A stretch of 64,000 nt of DNA from Bacteroidota bacterium (GTDB lineage: Bacteria > Bacteroidota > Ignavibacteria > Palsa-1295): assembly GCA_021324735.1 (NCBI GenBank), contig JAJPIO010000014.1, forward strand, positions 124,001 to 188,000, given 5' to 3'. Position 1 is the stretch's first letter, and each line of letters begins with the position of its first letter. Positions 15,278-23,961 of this stretch are shown here, one piece after another. A program made the position numbers and the translations under genes. The notes beneath the pieces were generated by a model. That model was given only the letters and a program-made list of their open reading frames with translations, did not search any database and was not told the DNA's origin.

Positions 15278-18200
15278 ATGGCTCGAATTTTCTTCGTCAT
15301 ACTTTTTATTTCATCTTTCATCCCATCCGCTCATGCTTATTGGCAGCAGCACGTGAAGTACGATATTGACGTGACGCTTATCGATTCCATACACACGTTG
15401 GATGGAACGCTGAAGGTTCTTTACACGAATAATTCGCCGGATACGCTTCACGAAGTCTACTTTCATCTTTATTCTAATGCTTTCCAACCGGGAAGCATGA
15501 TGGATGAACGCGCACACGCTATCGGTTCGGCTCCTATCTTCGATCGTATTGGCAAACTGCCGCCATCCGAGTGGGGGAAGTATTGGATCAACTCTGTTAC
15601 GTGCAACGATCAGCAATCGAAGTTTGAGATCACCGGCACGATCATGCGGGTGATTTTGCCTGCGCCGTTAGCGCCCGGCACAAACGTCACCATTTCACTA
15701 CCGTTTCGCGAACAGATCCCGAGGCAGATACGCCGCAGCGGTTGGATGTCGCGAGAGGGCGTTGAATATTCAATGTCGCAGTGGTATCCCAAGATATGCG
15801 AATACGATGTCGAAGGATGGCAGCATCAGGAGTATATTGCCCGCGAGTTTTATGGAGTGTGGGGTGAGTTCGATGTGTCGATCACGCTCCCGAGTCAATT
15901 CACCGTTGGTGCGTCCGGAGAGTGTGTCAATCCGGCTGAGGCAAAGCATGGATACGAGCGCATTGCCGCTGGTGAAAAAGAAGGAGCATTCGAAAGCGAT
16001 ATTGCTGCTCCCGGAATGACCACGTGGAAATTCCACGCTTCGCCGGTACACGACTTCGCCTGGGTTGCCGACGACCGTTATATCCATGAATGGGCCACGA
16101 TGCATGATACCATCACGGTCCATGCGCTTTATAAGACCTGGGTTGCTAACTGGTGGAATCGCTCAGCCATTGCCTATTCGATGCACGCGCTCTCGACCTA
16201 TAGCGAGCTTTATGGTGCGTATCCCTATCATAACTTCTCGTGTACAATGGCGGGTGATGGAGGGATGGAGTATCCACAGCTTATTATGATAACCGGGTAT
16301 CGCCCGTCGCCATTATCGCTTGCTGGTGTTATCGCTCACGAAGCGGCGCACCAGTGGTTCTACGGGTTACTCGGCTCGAACGAGACGCGCGAAGCTTTTA
16401 TGGACGAAGGCTTCACGACCTATGCCACCACCATCGCGATGGACCGGCTCTTTGGCGATAACCAGGAAGTACCCGGCACCGAGCATTCGTGGCTCGATTG
16501 GTTCGTGCCGAAGTTCAGCAACAAACGCGATAACTATCGCGGCTACCAGCAGATCGCTTCACAGCATTATGAAGAGCCACTCGATATTCCGCATGACTGG
16601 TTTCGAGAAGATGCAACCGCCGGACAGGTATATGGCAAGACTGCAGCCATTCTTAATATGCTGGAGTACGCGCTTGGCGATTCCGTATTCGCGGCTGGCA
16701 TGAAAGAATATTATAACGAGTGGCATTTCAAGCATCCTCATCTCGTCGATTTCAAACGTGTGATGGAAAAGACCGCGCACACCGATCTCGACTGGTTCTT
16801 CGATGAGTGGTTCAAGACGACGAGGACAGTGGATTACGAAGCTGAATCTGTCACTTCACGCCCAGGTACTGGTGATTACGCTCATACGATCAATACGATT
16901 ACATTACATAACCGTGGGCTAGCGGTAATGCCCATCGATTTGTTGCTTCATTTTGATGATGGGAGTACGAATGCGGTGACGATTCCGCTCTCCGTAAATA
17001 AGAATCTTGCATATCGCAAGGACCATCGCAGCGGCTGGGATATCAAGAATGGATGGAATCCTGTTACGCAACTTCCGCCCTGGGATTGGACTTCTCCCGA
17101 CTATTCTGCGACGTTCGAAGTGATGTCATCGAAGATATTGCAATGGTTCGAGATCGACACATCCTGGCGATTGCAGGATTTGAACTGGCTGAATAACTAT
17201 AGCACTCGTTCGGGATTGTGGTCGCCTCCAGGCGAGTGGGCGGTATGGAAACAGCTTTTTGTTTTCCCGCCGATCGACAAGTATTGGGCGGTAGCGCGGC
17301 CGATTGTGTGGTATGAGGCTATCTCTGGAGTGGACGTTGGGGCCGGCATTAAGTTCGGAATGAACAACAGCTTCTCGGGCGATGCTAAAATAATTTATCG
17401 TACGCAATCGCGACCGACAGACCTCACAAGCTTACTATATTATGAAGACGCACCTACAAATTGGTACGACCAGATCGATGGAGCGATCACTTATTCTACA
17501 CCGGTAGATTGGCTTGGTCGCCTCACATCCTTTTCGGCGCACGCTGAAAAGATGTATGGGATCGGGCAGGCGGAGGTTTCGCTTTCGAAGGTATTTCGTC
17601 CGGAGTACTGGCGCCTCGGAGCAACACACGAGGCAAAGCTCTTTCTCGAGACGGATGAAGCGCTCGAGCCGAATGTTTTTCCTGTCTATCATGCGGGATG
17701 GGCCCCGGGCGTGTGCGATGTGGCAGGAATTACTTATTCGATCGAAGATGGGCGAAGCGATAGCCGGTTCGATCTTCTCGCTGAGACCAGTGTGCTTCAA
17801 TCCAATCAAAACTTTTCTTTGCTTCAAGCGACGTATCGGACTGAAGTGGGTCTACCATTCACTCTTACCTCGAAGCTTCGTTTGACGGCTGGGGCCGCTA
17901 CCAGCGGGACTCCTTTTCAGCGGCGATTCTTTTTGGATCGAGCTAATAACTTTGAGGAACAGGCGAACGGATTTTTCCGAGCGGTGACGGCGATCGATCC
18001 ACACGCTCTCGCTGCTGACGGTGATTTCTTCGTCGAGGGCGGCGCTGGTGTTCGAGGGTATAACTCATCGCATTACAACTCGTTGCTCGATACTCATTTT
18101 GTCGGGACCGATATGTACGGTGCCAGTTGGGATATCGCATTGCCGAATCCTGCCGCATCGTTAGGTAAATTTCCATCTTCGTTCTCTTTTGGTGCATTTG

Positions 18201-18454
18201 CAGATGCGGGCTGGGTTGGCCAGTCGTGGGAAGAGGCATGGGGCGGAAGTTCTAGTACGATCAAAGTGGACGCCGGTATTAAGGTTGGGGTGGATATCCG
18301 GTCCTGGCTGCCATCACAGCTTCATGGAGTTGTGGACGAATACGATGCGGTTCCAATCGTAAATCTCTATTGGCCGATGTATGAGAATGCGCCCGTCGAT
18401 GGTCGACCACCATTCGCCTGGCGGTGGGCGGTCTCGCTGGGAGCCGCATTCTAG
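15278..18454 (+). CDS. M1 metallopeptidase fused to a putative Omp85-type outer-membrane barrel (copy 1)
   Basis: About 1058 residues from the ATG at 15278, which gives a signal peptide (MARIFFVILFISSFIPSAHA); upstream frame is open to 15203 but holds the double hairpin. The M1 zinc site is HEAAH (354-358) with Glu377 after 18 residues, preceded by GGMEYP in place of GAMEN and followed by the YGKTAAILNML segment with the likely catalytic Tyr. From ~residue 680 the chain turns into alternating beta strands with VRGY at 925-928 and a terminal Phe (SLGAAF), 130 residues later. That is the layout of the Omp85/BamA-family barrel, where (V/I)RG(F/Y) lies in loop 6. I infer a peptidase anchored at the cell surface or periplasmic face. 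The next gene is a paralogue. Confidence 0.85.
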   Translation: MARIFFVILFISSFIPSAHAYWQQHVKYDIDVTLIDSIHTLDGTLKVLYTNNSPDTLHEVYFHLYSNAFQPGSMMDERAHAIGSAPIFDRIGKLPPSEWGKYWINSVTCNDQQSKFEITGTIMRVILPAPLAPGTNVTISLPFREQIPRQIRRSGWMSREGVEYSMSQWYPKICEYDVEGWQHQEYIAREFYGVWGEFDVSITLPSQFTVGASGECVNPAEAKHGYERIAAGEKEGAFESDIAAPGMTTWKFHASPVHDFAWVADDRYIHEWATMHDTITVHALYKTWVANWWNRSAIAYSMHALSTYSELYGAYPYHNFSCTMAGDGGMEYPQLIMITGYRPSPLSLAGVIAHEAAHQWFYGLLGSNETREAFMDEGFTTYATTIAMDRLFGDNQEVPGTEHSWLDWFVPKFSNKRDNYRGYQQIASQHYEEPLDIPHDWFREDATAGQVYGKTAAILNMLEYALGDSVFAAGMKEYYNEWHFKHPHLVDFKRVMEKTAHTDLDWFFDEWFKTTRTVDYEAESVTSRPGTGDYAHTINTITLHNRGLAVMPIDLLLHFDDGSTNAVTIPLSVNKNLAYRKDHRSGWDIKNGWNPVTQLPPWDWTSPDYSATFEVMSSKILQWFEIDTSWRLQDLNWLNNYSTRSGLWSPPGEWAVWKQLFVFPPIDKYWAVARPIVWYEAISGVDVGAGIKFGMNNSFSGDAKIIYRTQSRPTDLTSLLYYEDAPTNWYDQIDGAITYSTPVDWLGRLTSFSAHAEKMYGIGQAEVSLSKVFRPEYWRLGATHEAKLFLETDEALEPNVFPVYHAGWAPGVCDVAGITYSIEDGRSDSRFDLLAETSVLQSNQNFSLLQATYRTEVGLPFTLTSKLRLTAGAATSGTPFQRRFFLDRANNFEEQANGFFRAVTAIDPHALAADGDFFVEGGAGVRGYNSSHYNSLLDTHFVGTDMYGASWDIALPNPAASLGKFPSSFSFGAFADAGWVGQSWEEAWGGSSSTIKVDAGIKVGVDIRSWLPSQLHGVVDEYDAVPIVNLYWPMYENAPVDGRPPFAWRWAVSLGAAF

Positions 18455-18493
18455 GTGCGATGACGCAAGCTAAAGCATGCGCCACATTCGTTG

Positions 18494-18501
18494 TATTTTT
18501 G
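18494..18501 (+). promoter_or_regulatory. Possible -7 element (TATTTTTG) for the second giant M1 peptidase
   Basis: TATTTTTG fits TAnnTTTG and lies 24 bases before the ATG at 18526. I see no TTG at the expected spacing, so it is weak; the gene may instead be read from the upstream paralogue's promoter, whose stop is only 71 bases before this start. Confidence 0.3.
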
Positions 18502-18525
18502 CGTTATTCTTTTCGCGAATATTTA

Positions 18526-21500
18526 ATGCGCCTTATTTTTTGTCTTCTTCTTTCGTCGATTCTGCTCGGGCTTAACGCGCCGGTCGCTGCCCAGATTGCT
18601 GCCACCGGTATACCCTATTTTCAGCAGCATGTACATTACTCGTTGGCCGCTACCTTCGAGGACGATGTAAGATCGCCCGCATTGCAGGGCCATGAAAAGT
18701 TAGTGTATACGAATAACTCGCCCGATACTCTACACGAATTATATTTTCACCTCTATTGGAATCTCTTCCGCAATGGAAGCTATGGCGAAAGTGCGCCCAA
18801 CCGCGACCATCGCTCCGATGAGAAGTATGGTCATGGCGGCATCGATGTCTCGAATCTGACGCTTGTCTATCCCGGAGCCTCACCCAATGCCAATCTGGAT
18901 TACACGATCGATAATACCATCCTTCGTCTTAAACTACCTCAACCACTCTTACCAGGAGACTCTCTTAATTTCGAGTGCGAATGGCATGGAGTCTTGCCGA
19001 ACTACGGTATACGCTCGACATGGGGCTGGCACGATGGAGCCGCGCGTAATTTCTCGACGGCGCAATGGTATCCGCAAGTCTGCGTATATGATAATCATGG
19101 CTGGCATCCCGATCAGTATATCGGCATGGGTGAATTCTATACAGATTATGGTGCATTTGATGTCGCCCTTACAATACCCGAGCGATTTAATACTATTGTG
19201 ACGACCGGGTGGCTACAAAATCCGAAGGACGTTCTCACTCAGCAAGAACAAGACAAGCTTGCATTTGCCCGCTCACATCCCGATTCGATCGTTCGTATCG
19301 CGGATTACTCGAATTATCATCCGATGCCGATCTCGAAGAACGAGCCAACACGGGTGTGGATATTCCACGCCGATTCCGTTCGTGATTTTGCCTGGTGTGC
19401 AGATGAAGCATACATCTGGGATGCTGTGTACGATGACAACGTAATGCATCACGCGCTGTTTTGGAATAACTCGCGTGCGTTTTGGGGTGCAGAGGCCGCG
19501 AAGATCGTGCTCGTGACCGAGCAAACGAACTCCGCGTTCGCTGGCAAATACGCTTATCCCAATATGTTCATGTGTGAGACGTATGAAGGTGGGATGGAGT
19601 ATCCGGGAATTGTCTATGTGGGGCCGTACGAAAATGGCTCGCTCTACCATTGGCCCCAGAATACAATGATGCACGAGCTCGGCCATGAGTGGTATCCAAT
19701 GATGATGGGCTCGAACGAGACTGACTACGGATACATGGACGAAGGCTTCAATACGTTCATCACGACATTCGTACAAGAGAAATATTTTGGGCGGTGGAAT
19801 AACTCGTATGGTCCGGGTCTCGGATATAACGATGATGAGCGGACCTCGAATTATCGCGGGGCTCTCTTGCAGCAGCTTTCGGGTAATCAGGAGCCGAGCA
19901 AACAAAAGGCGGATGCCTATTTAAGTTATCATGATTATGCGGAGGCCACATACCCGCATACATCGAGCGTCTTCTTTATGCTGCGTTATACAATGGGCGA
20001 GAAGGCGTTTGCCGATTTCATGCATTTGTATTACGAGCGCTGGCGGTTCAAACATCCCTATCCGGACGATCTCTTAAATGCTGCGGAAGATATCGAGCGT
20101 AGAGAAGGGGATACGAATCGGATAAAAGTGCGTGGAGATCTCCGCTGGTTTTTCAATGAGTGGTTCGAGCAAACCTGGAAGCTCGATTACTCGATCGGCG
20201 ATTTCCATACCGACGGCACAACTACTACGGTCAAGATCGAACGTAACGAGCGAGCCGTTATGCCGCTTGACCTCGTCTTTACCTTTGAAGATGGTACCAC
20301 CGAACAAAAATGGATACCGGTGGACGATTGGCTCCGAACGGTTGCTGACGAGCGAACATACACGTATACTTTCGCGAAACGTCCGGTTCATGTGGAGATC
20401 AATCCATCGCGCGAGCTGATGGAGACGAATCGGCTCAATAACTCGAGCAGTTGGTTGCCGCCGATGGATGTAAGCCTGGTGCCACGAATATTCGGCGATG
20501 AGAAGCCCATCGATAAATACGCTATACGGTCTGCCCCATACATCTGGCCTCGCTCGGGCGATTTCAAAAAATGGGCGTTCGGCTGGACGTTATTGGGTGG
20601 TTATCTCGACCGGACCGACCGCCTTGCTATCGGTTTGCGTGGCATTATGACCGGGGCTGGCACATTACCTGGCGACCTTATCCAATACCATTCCGTTGCG
20701 GATTGGCTCTCGCCATGGACGGATATCGATATTTCGGCCATACATGCGGAGCGCACCGATTACGCCAGCGCGGCCATCAGTCAGGTAGTGACCGTGCCTG
20801 GTACAACGACTCCCCGTCACATTTTTAGCGCCGCTTATGATTTTCACATGCTCGAGTGGTTTCACGATGGTGTAGTGCCTGAGTTGCCAACGGCAACTTT
20901 GCCGCCGCTTAATCGAGGTTATGTTGCCTACACATTTCATGATGAAGCAGCGATCAATGAGTTTACTTTTGCTGCACAAGCGGAAGATGGATTAGGCGAT
21001 CCGCGCACCACATATACCAAACTTGCCGGTACGCTCAACGATCGTTTAGATTTAGGCGTAGACTGGGATGCTTACGTTCGCTTGTTCGGAGGAAGTATGC
21101 AGCCGATCGATGGGCTAATTCCTCAGGACACCAAATTTCAGCTCGCTTCATCGAGTGATATCGATCACTTTGCTGATATGTATGGCTCGAATTTCGGAAG
21201 CAGCGTTCGCGATAAGATCCGCAATGCTGCGGTATCGGGGCCGTTGGTTCGCGGATATTTAGATGAGGGCAATGATATTGGCCGCGTTGCCGTGTCGGGC
21301 TCGTTCGAGCTTAATAATCGATCGCTTTTCCCGTTCACGTTCCTTCGCGAGATCCCCTTCATCGGCCAGTTGTTCGAGCCATTTGGTCTTACAGTTTTTG
21401 CGGATGCCGGCATGGTCACCGACGCATTTTGTACATGCGAATTACCCGATCATCTAAAAAGCGATATTGGTCTCGGGCTGCGATTCTTCGGGATGGATAG

Positions 21501-21639
21501 TCGCTGGATGCGCACTACAGGCCTCGATCTCGACCGCGTTAATGCACAGATCGATTTTCCACTCTATATCGATAAACCACTTATTGGCGAAGCCAAGCTA
21601 AAATTTCGAGTCGTCGGAATGGTGCGGCAGGAATTCTAA
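18526..21639 (+). CDS. M1 metallopeptidase fused to a putative Omp85-type outer-membrane barrel (copy 2)
   Basis: About 1037 residues from the ATG at 18526 (signal peptide MRLIFCLLLSSILLGLNAPVAAQ). The open frame extends back to 18424 but that part overlaps the previous gene. The M1 site is HELGH (383-387) with Glu406, preceded by GGMEYPG. The N-terminal half aligns with the upstream paralogue (YTNNSPDTLHELYFHLYWN; MGSNETDYGYMDEGFNTF). From ~residue 680 the chain is barrel-like, with VRGY at 908-911 and a C-terminal VVGMVRQEF. The last ~130 residues after VRGY match the four to five final strands of an Omp85 barrel. Its own promoter is doubtful. It ends 4 bases from the convergent lipoprotein gene, and both stops lie in one palindrome. 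Confidence 0.85.
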   Translation: MRLIFCLLLSSILLGLNAPVAAQIAATGIPYFQQHVHYSLAATFEDDVRSPALQGHEKLVYTNNSPDTLHELYFHLYWNLFRNGSYGESAPNRDHRSDEKYGHGGIDVSNLTLVYPGASPNANLDYTIDNTILRLKLPQPLLPGDSLNFECEWHGVLPNYGIRSTWGWHDGAARNFSTAQWYPQVCVYDNHGWHPDQYIGMGEFYTDYGAFDVALTIPERFNTIVTTGWLQNPKDVLTQQEQDKLAFARSHPDSIVRIADYSNYHPMPISKNEPTRVWIFHADSVRDFAWCADEAYIWDAVYDDNVMHHALFWNNSRAFWGAEAAKIVLVTEQTNSAFAGKYAYPNMFMCETYEGGMEYPGIVYVGPYENGSLYHWPQNTMMHELGHEWYPMMMGSNETDYGYMDEGFNTFITTFVQEKYFGRWNNSYGPGLGYNDDERTSNYRGALLQQLSGNQEPSKQKADAYLSYHDYAEATYPHTSSVFFMLRYTMGEKAFADFMHLYYERWRFKHPYPDDLLNAAEDIERREGDTNRIKVRGDLRWFFNEWFEQTWKLDYSIGDFHTDGTTTTVKIERNERAVMPLDLVFTFEDGTTEQKWIPVDDWLRTVADERTYTYTFAKRPVHVEINPSRELMETNRLNNSSSWLPPMDVSLVPRIFGDEKPIDKYAIRSAPYIWPRSGDFKKWAFGWTLLGGYLDRTDRLAIGLRGIMTGAGTLPGDLIQYHSVADWLSPWTDIDISAIHAERTDYASAAISQVVTVPGTTTPRHIFSAAYDFHMLEWFHDGVVPELPTATLPPLNRGYVAYTFHDEAAINEFTFAAQAEDGLGDPRTTYTKLAGTLNDRLDLGVDWDAYVRLFGGSMQPIDGLIPQDTKFQLASSSDIDHFADMYGSNFGSSVRDKIRNAAVSGPLVRGYLDEGNDIGRVAVSGSFELNNRSLFPFTFLREIPFIGQLFEPFGLTVFADAGMVTDAFCTCELPDHLKSDIGLGLRFFGMDSRWMRTTGLDLDRVNAQIDFPLYIDKPLIGEAKLKFRVVGMVRQEF

Positions 21640-21650
21640 GTAATTACTTA
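21637..21650. repeat. 14-bp palindrome holding both convergent stop codons
   Basis: TAAGTAATTACTTA is a perfect palindrome that contains the TAA of the M1 gene (21637-21639) and the complement of the stop of the lipoprotein gene (21644-21646). It is AT-rich and too short for a strong terminator. It may be chance. Confidence 0.4.
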
Positions 21651-22003
21651 ATTGCAATTACATTGATCGTATCGACTCCGTAGGCGTTCGAGGAAATGAT
21701 GAGCGAAGTGCGGTTTGTGTCTTCACTTAATTTCGAGCGATCGATCGTTACAGGGATATTATAATGATCGCTACTAAGAGTAGCGGGGAAGTTTGTGCCA
21801 AGAACGAGCCAGTTGACGGTAGTTGATTCCGTAGCGGTCCAGGTGAAGGGGCAGGAGCAGCTATGAGTAATGTTAACTGTTTTAAAAGTGTCGGTCTGAG
21901 CAAACGTGATCGTATGTGGATCGATCACCATGTGTTCTCGAACAATAGGAGTTGTTGAGCAGCCAATGAGGAGGAGGGCTGCTCCGATTAAAAGATATCG
22001 CAT
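21644..22003 (-). CDS. Small lipoprotein with a CxC core domain (copy A)
   Basis: 119 residues: signal peptide with lipobox LLLIGC (Cys15), then a compact beta-rich domain: HTITFAQTDTFKTVNITHSCSCPFTWTATESTTVNWLVLG ... LSEDTNRTSLIISSNAYGVDTINVIAIK. The frame of the domain (a strand, CxC, W-rich turn, then a closing strand with DTINV) looks like a BACON/Ig-like fold and is shared with the lipoprotein at 58529-58939 (IKLTCGCSFSMSF ... DSAWIAIYHLYHNVTPLYDTVRVYAVY). Its ATG overlaps the stop of the membrane-protein gene upstream by one base, so the two are co-translated. Confidence 0.75.
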   Translation of the reverse strand: MRYLLIGAALLLIGCSTTPIVREHMVIDPHTITFAQTDTFKTVNITHSCSCPFTWTATESTTVNWLVLGTNFPATLSSDHYNIPVTIDRSKLSEDTNRTSLIISSNAYGVDTINVIAIK

Positions 22004-22413
22004 TAGTTCGTGATCTCTCGATGGGTTGGAGATTGCAGTGCTTCACTGGCATCAACGGTATCGAAGAAGCGAGAATGTTCTCTCCGTTTGGTACGCTTTT
22101 TCCGTTTTTGCTTCTTTATATAATAAAGTGCCTGATTTAGCGCAAGTGTAAGAACGAATGGCGCTGCAAATGATGCGATCGTTAGCCGAAGCGAGCTGTC
22201 ATCGTCAATCGTAAAATATCGCATGAAGAAATGATGCGATAAATACGTGAGAATGAGACCGCCGGCTAATGAAAATGCCCAATAGTACTGCTTGTAGTAA
22301 TGCTGATAGTAAAAGAGCCCGCAGATAAGGCCGAAGAATAAGCCAATGATAGCGGTACTTACGCTATCGGGTAAACTAAAATCTTTCCCTCGGAGAAGAA
22401 TGAATGCTATCAT
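22003..22413 (-). CDS. Small membrane protein, function unknown
   Basis: 136 residues with about three to four hydrophobic segments (VSTAIIGLFFGLICGLFYY, YYWAFSLAGGLILTYLSHHFF, LTIASFAAPFVLTLALNQALYYI), then a strongly basic stretch (KKQKRKKRTKRR) and a short acidic tail. I recognise no family. The basic patch after the last helix should be cytoplasmic. It lies between the MFS transporter gene and the CxC lipoprotein gene on the same strand, overlapping the lipoprotein start by one base. Confidence 0.7.
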   Translation of the reverse strand: MIAFILLRGKDFSLPDSVSTAIIGLFFGLICGLFYYQHYYKQYYWAFSLAGGLILTYLSHHFFMRYFTIDDDSSLRLTIASFAAPFVLTLALNQALYYIKKQKRKKRTKRREHSRFFDTVDASEALQSPTHREITN

Positions 22414-22467
22414 AATGCAGTGGACAAAGCAAAGCGAAGAGGAGGGCGCCTCTTACATCTATTAAGC

Positions 22468-23805
22468 CTAACCTTTGGAAATCTGTTCCGCAACGAAGAC
22501 CTCTTGTTCTCCTGCCAGCAGCTCCTGGACCGATTCCGCCGGGGAAGCTGAAAGCCGTGGCAGCTTGCGAACGAACAGGAAGGCCGGTACTCCAAATGCG
22601 GCCAGTATGATCGCATTAATGCGGAAAGAATCGGCAAGACCATAAGTAGAGGCGAGCCATCCGGCCAATAGGCTGCCAAATGGGAACAGGCCTGCAAAGG
22701 ATAATGAATAAATACTCATGACCCGACCACGCAGGTCATCGCGGACACGGCGCTGTAACGTGGTATTGGCAGTAATAAAGAAGGTGACGATACTCCATCC
22801 GATAAGAATAAGTAAGATCACAGCGGCGAGCGCTGTATGAATAAAGGACAACCCAAAGAGCGAGGCCATGAACACGCCTAATCCAACGAAGAGCATCTTG
22901 CGGGCATCCAGCCGTTCCGCAAACATTGCCTGACTAAGGGCCGCGAGCAACGCCCCTGCGCCGTTCGCAGAAAGCAACGCGCTGTATTCCGAAGAACCGC
23001 CATGAAGCAGATTGCTGGCAACGACCGGTAAATTCACCGTGTAACTCCAGCCAAACAGCGTCATGCCGATCACGAGGAACATCAGTGCTCTCAGTTGCGG
23101 AATGCCGTAAAGATAACGGACGCCTTCTTTCATGGCACCGATGCGTGAACCTTCACGAGTTCGCGCCGGATGCTGTCTCTTATCAAAACGCATCATTAAT
23201 AGACCAGCGATGACGGCGATGTACGAGATGCCATTTAAGAAAAAACACATCGCGATCGAAACAGTGGCGATGATAATACCCGCAAACGCAGGTCCCAACA
23301 GGCGCGCTGCATTAAAGATAGCGGAGTTTAATGCTACGGCGTTGGTCACATCCTCCTTACTTGCCATCTCGACGACAAAGGCCTGGCGTGCCGGCATATC
23401 GAAGGCGTTAACGATACCAAGAAGCACGTTAGCAATTCCAATGACGATCACCGTTGCGTTACCGGTCCATATTGCAACCGCCAGTAAGACGGCTTGAATA
23501 CCCGCGGACGTTTGAGTAATGACGAGTATCTTTCGCTTCGGATGTTCGTCCGCCATGGTACCGGCAAAAATGGAAAGAAAAAGGATCGGAATAGAGCCGA
23601 GGAAGCTCATGATACCGAGGATCATCGCGTCTTTCGTGAGGGACCAGACGAGCCAGCCGAGCGCGACGTTCTGGAGCCAGGTGCCGATAAGCGAGATGAG
23701 CTGACCGAAAAAAAACAACCTGTAATTGCGATGCCGGAGTGAACGGAACGTGCCCGAGAGCAAGCTCATGGTCGTCCGTTTGATCGCAACTGGTTGTAAT
23801 GTCAT
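22468..23805 (-). CDS. MFS transporter (EntS/MFS_3-like)
   Basis: 445 residues with about twelve hydrophobic segments. The start SLRHRNYRLFFFGQLISLIGTWLQNVALGWLVWSLTKDAMILGIMSFLGSIP and ADEHPKRKILVITQTSAGIQAVLL are typical of the MFS_3 group that holds the enterobactin exporter EntS and related drug/siderophore exporters. The substrate is unknown. The ATG at 23769 (MSLLSGTFRSLRH) is an alternative start. It is preceded on the same strand by the GH1 gene after 156 bases, so it could be part of the sugar-use unit, but the spacing also allows its own promoter. Confidence 0.9.
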   Translation of the reverse strand: MTLQPVAIKRTTMSLLSGTFRSLRHRNYRLFFFGQLISLIGTWLQNVALGWLVWSLTKDAMILGIMSFLGSIPILFLSIFAGTMADEHPKRKILVITQTSAGIQAVLLAVAIWTGNATVIVIGIANVLLGIVNAFDMPARQAFVVEMASKEDVTNAVALNSAIFNAARLLGPAFAGIIIATVSIAMCFFLNGISYIAVIAGLLMMRFDKRQHPARTREGSRIGAMKEGVRYLYGIPQLRALMFLVIGMTLFGWSYTVNLPVVASNLLHGGSSEYSALLSANGAGALLAALSQAMFAERLDARKMLFVGLGVFMASLFGLSFIHTALAAVILLILIGWSIVTFFITANTTLQRRVRDDLRGRVMSIYSLSFAGLFPFGSLLAGWLASTYGLADSFRINAIILAAFGVPAFLFVRKLPRLSASPAESVQELLAGEQEVFVAEQISKG

Positions 23806-23961
23806 TGATCAGTCATCGATAAATAGTATGTTCACGCTACTATGCTCGCGCCTTGTAGCACCAATATTCTAACAATCGGCGCACCTATAGCAAAAGGGAA
23901 TGACGAGATTCCGCACAATAGCTCTACGATTTTTCCCTTAATGGGTTTCTACCGTGTAGCC

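Noticed and set aside
18424-18525. Longer start for the second giant M1 protein
   Set aside because: It would overlap the previous gene and put 34 non-family residues before a good signal peptide at 18526.
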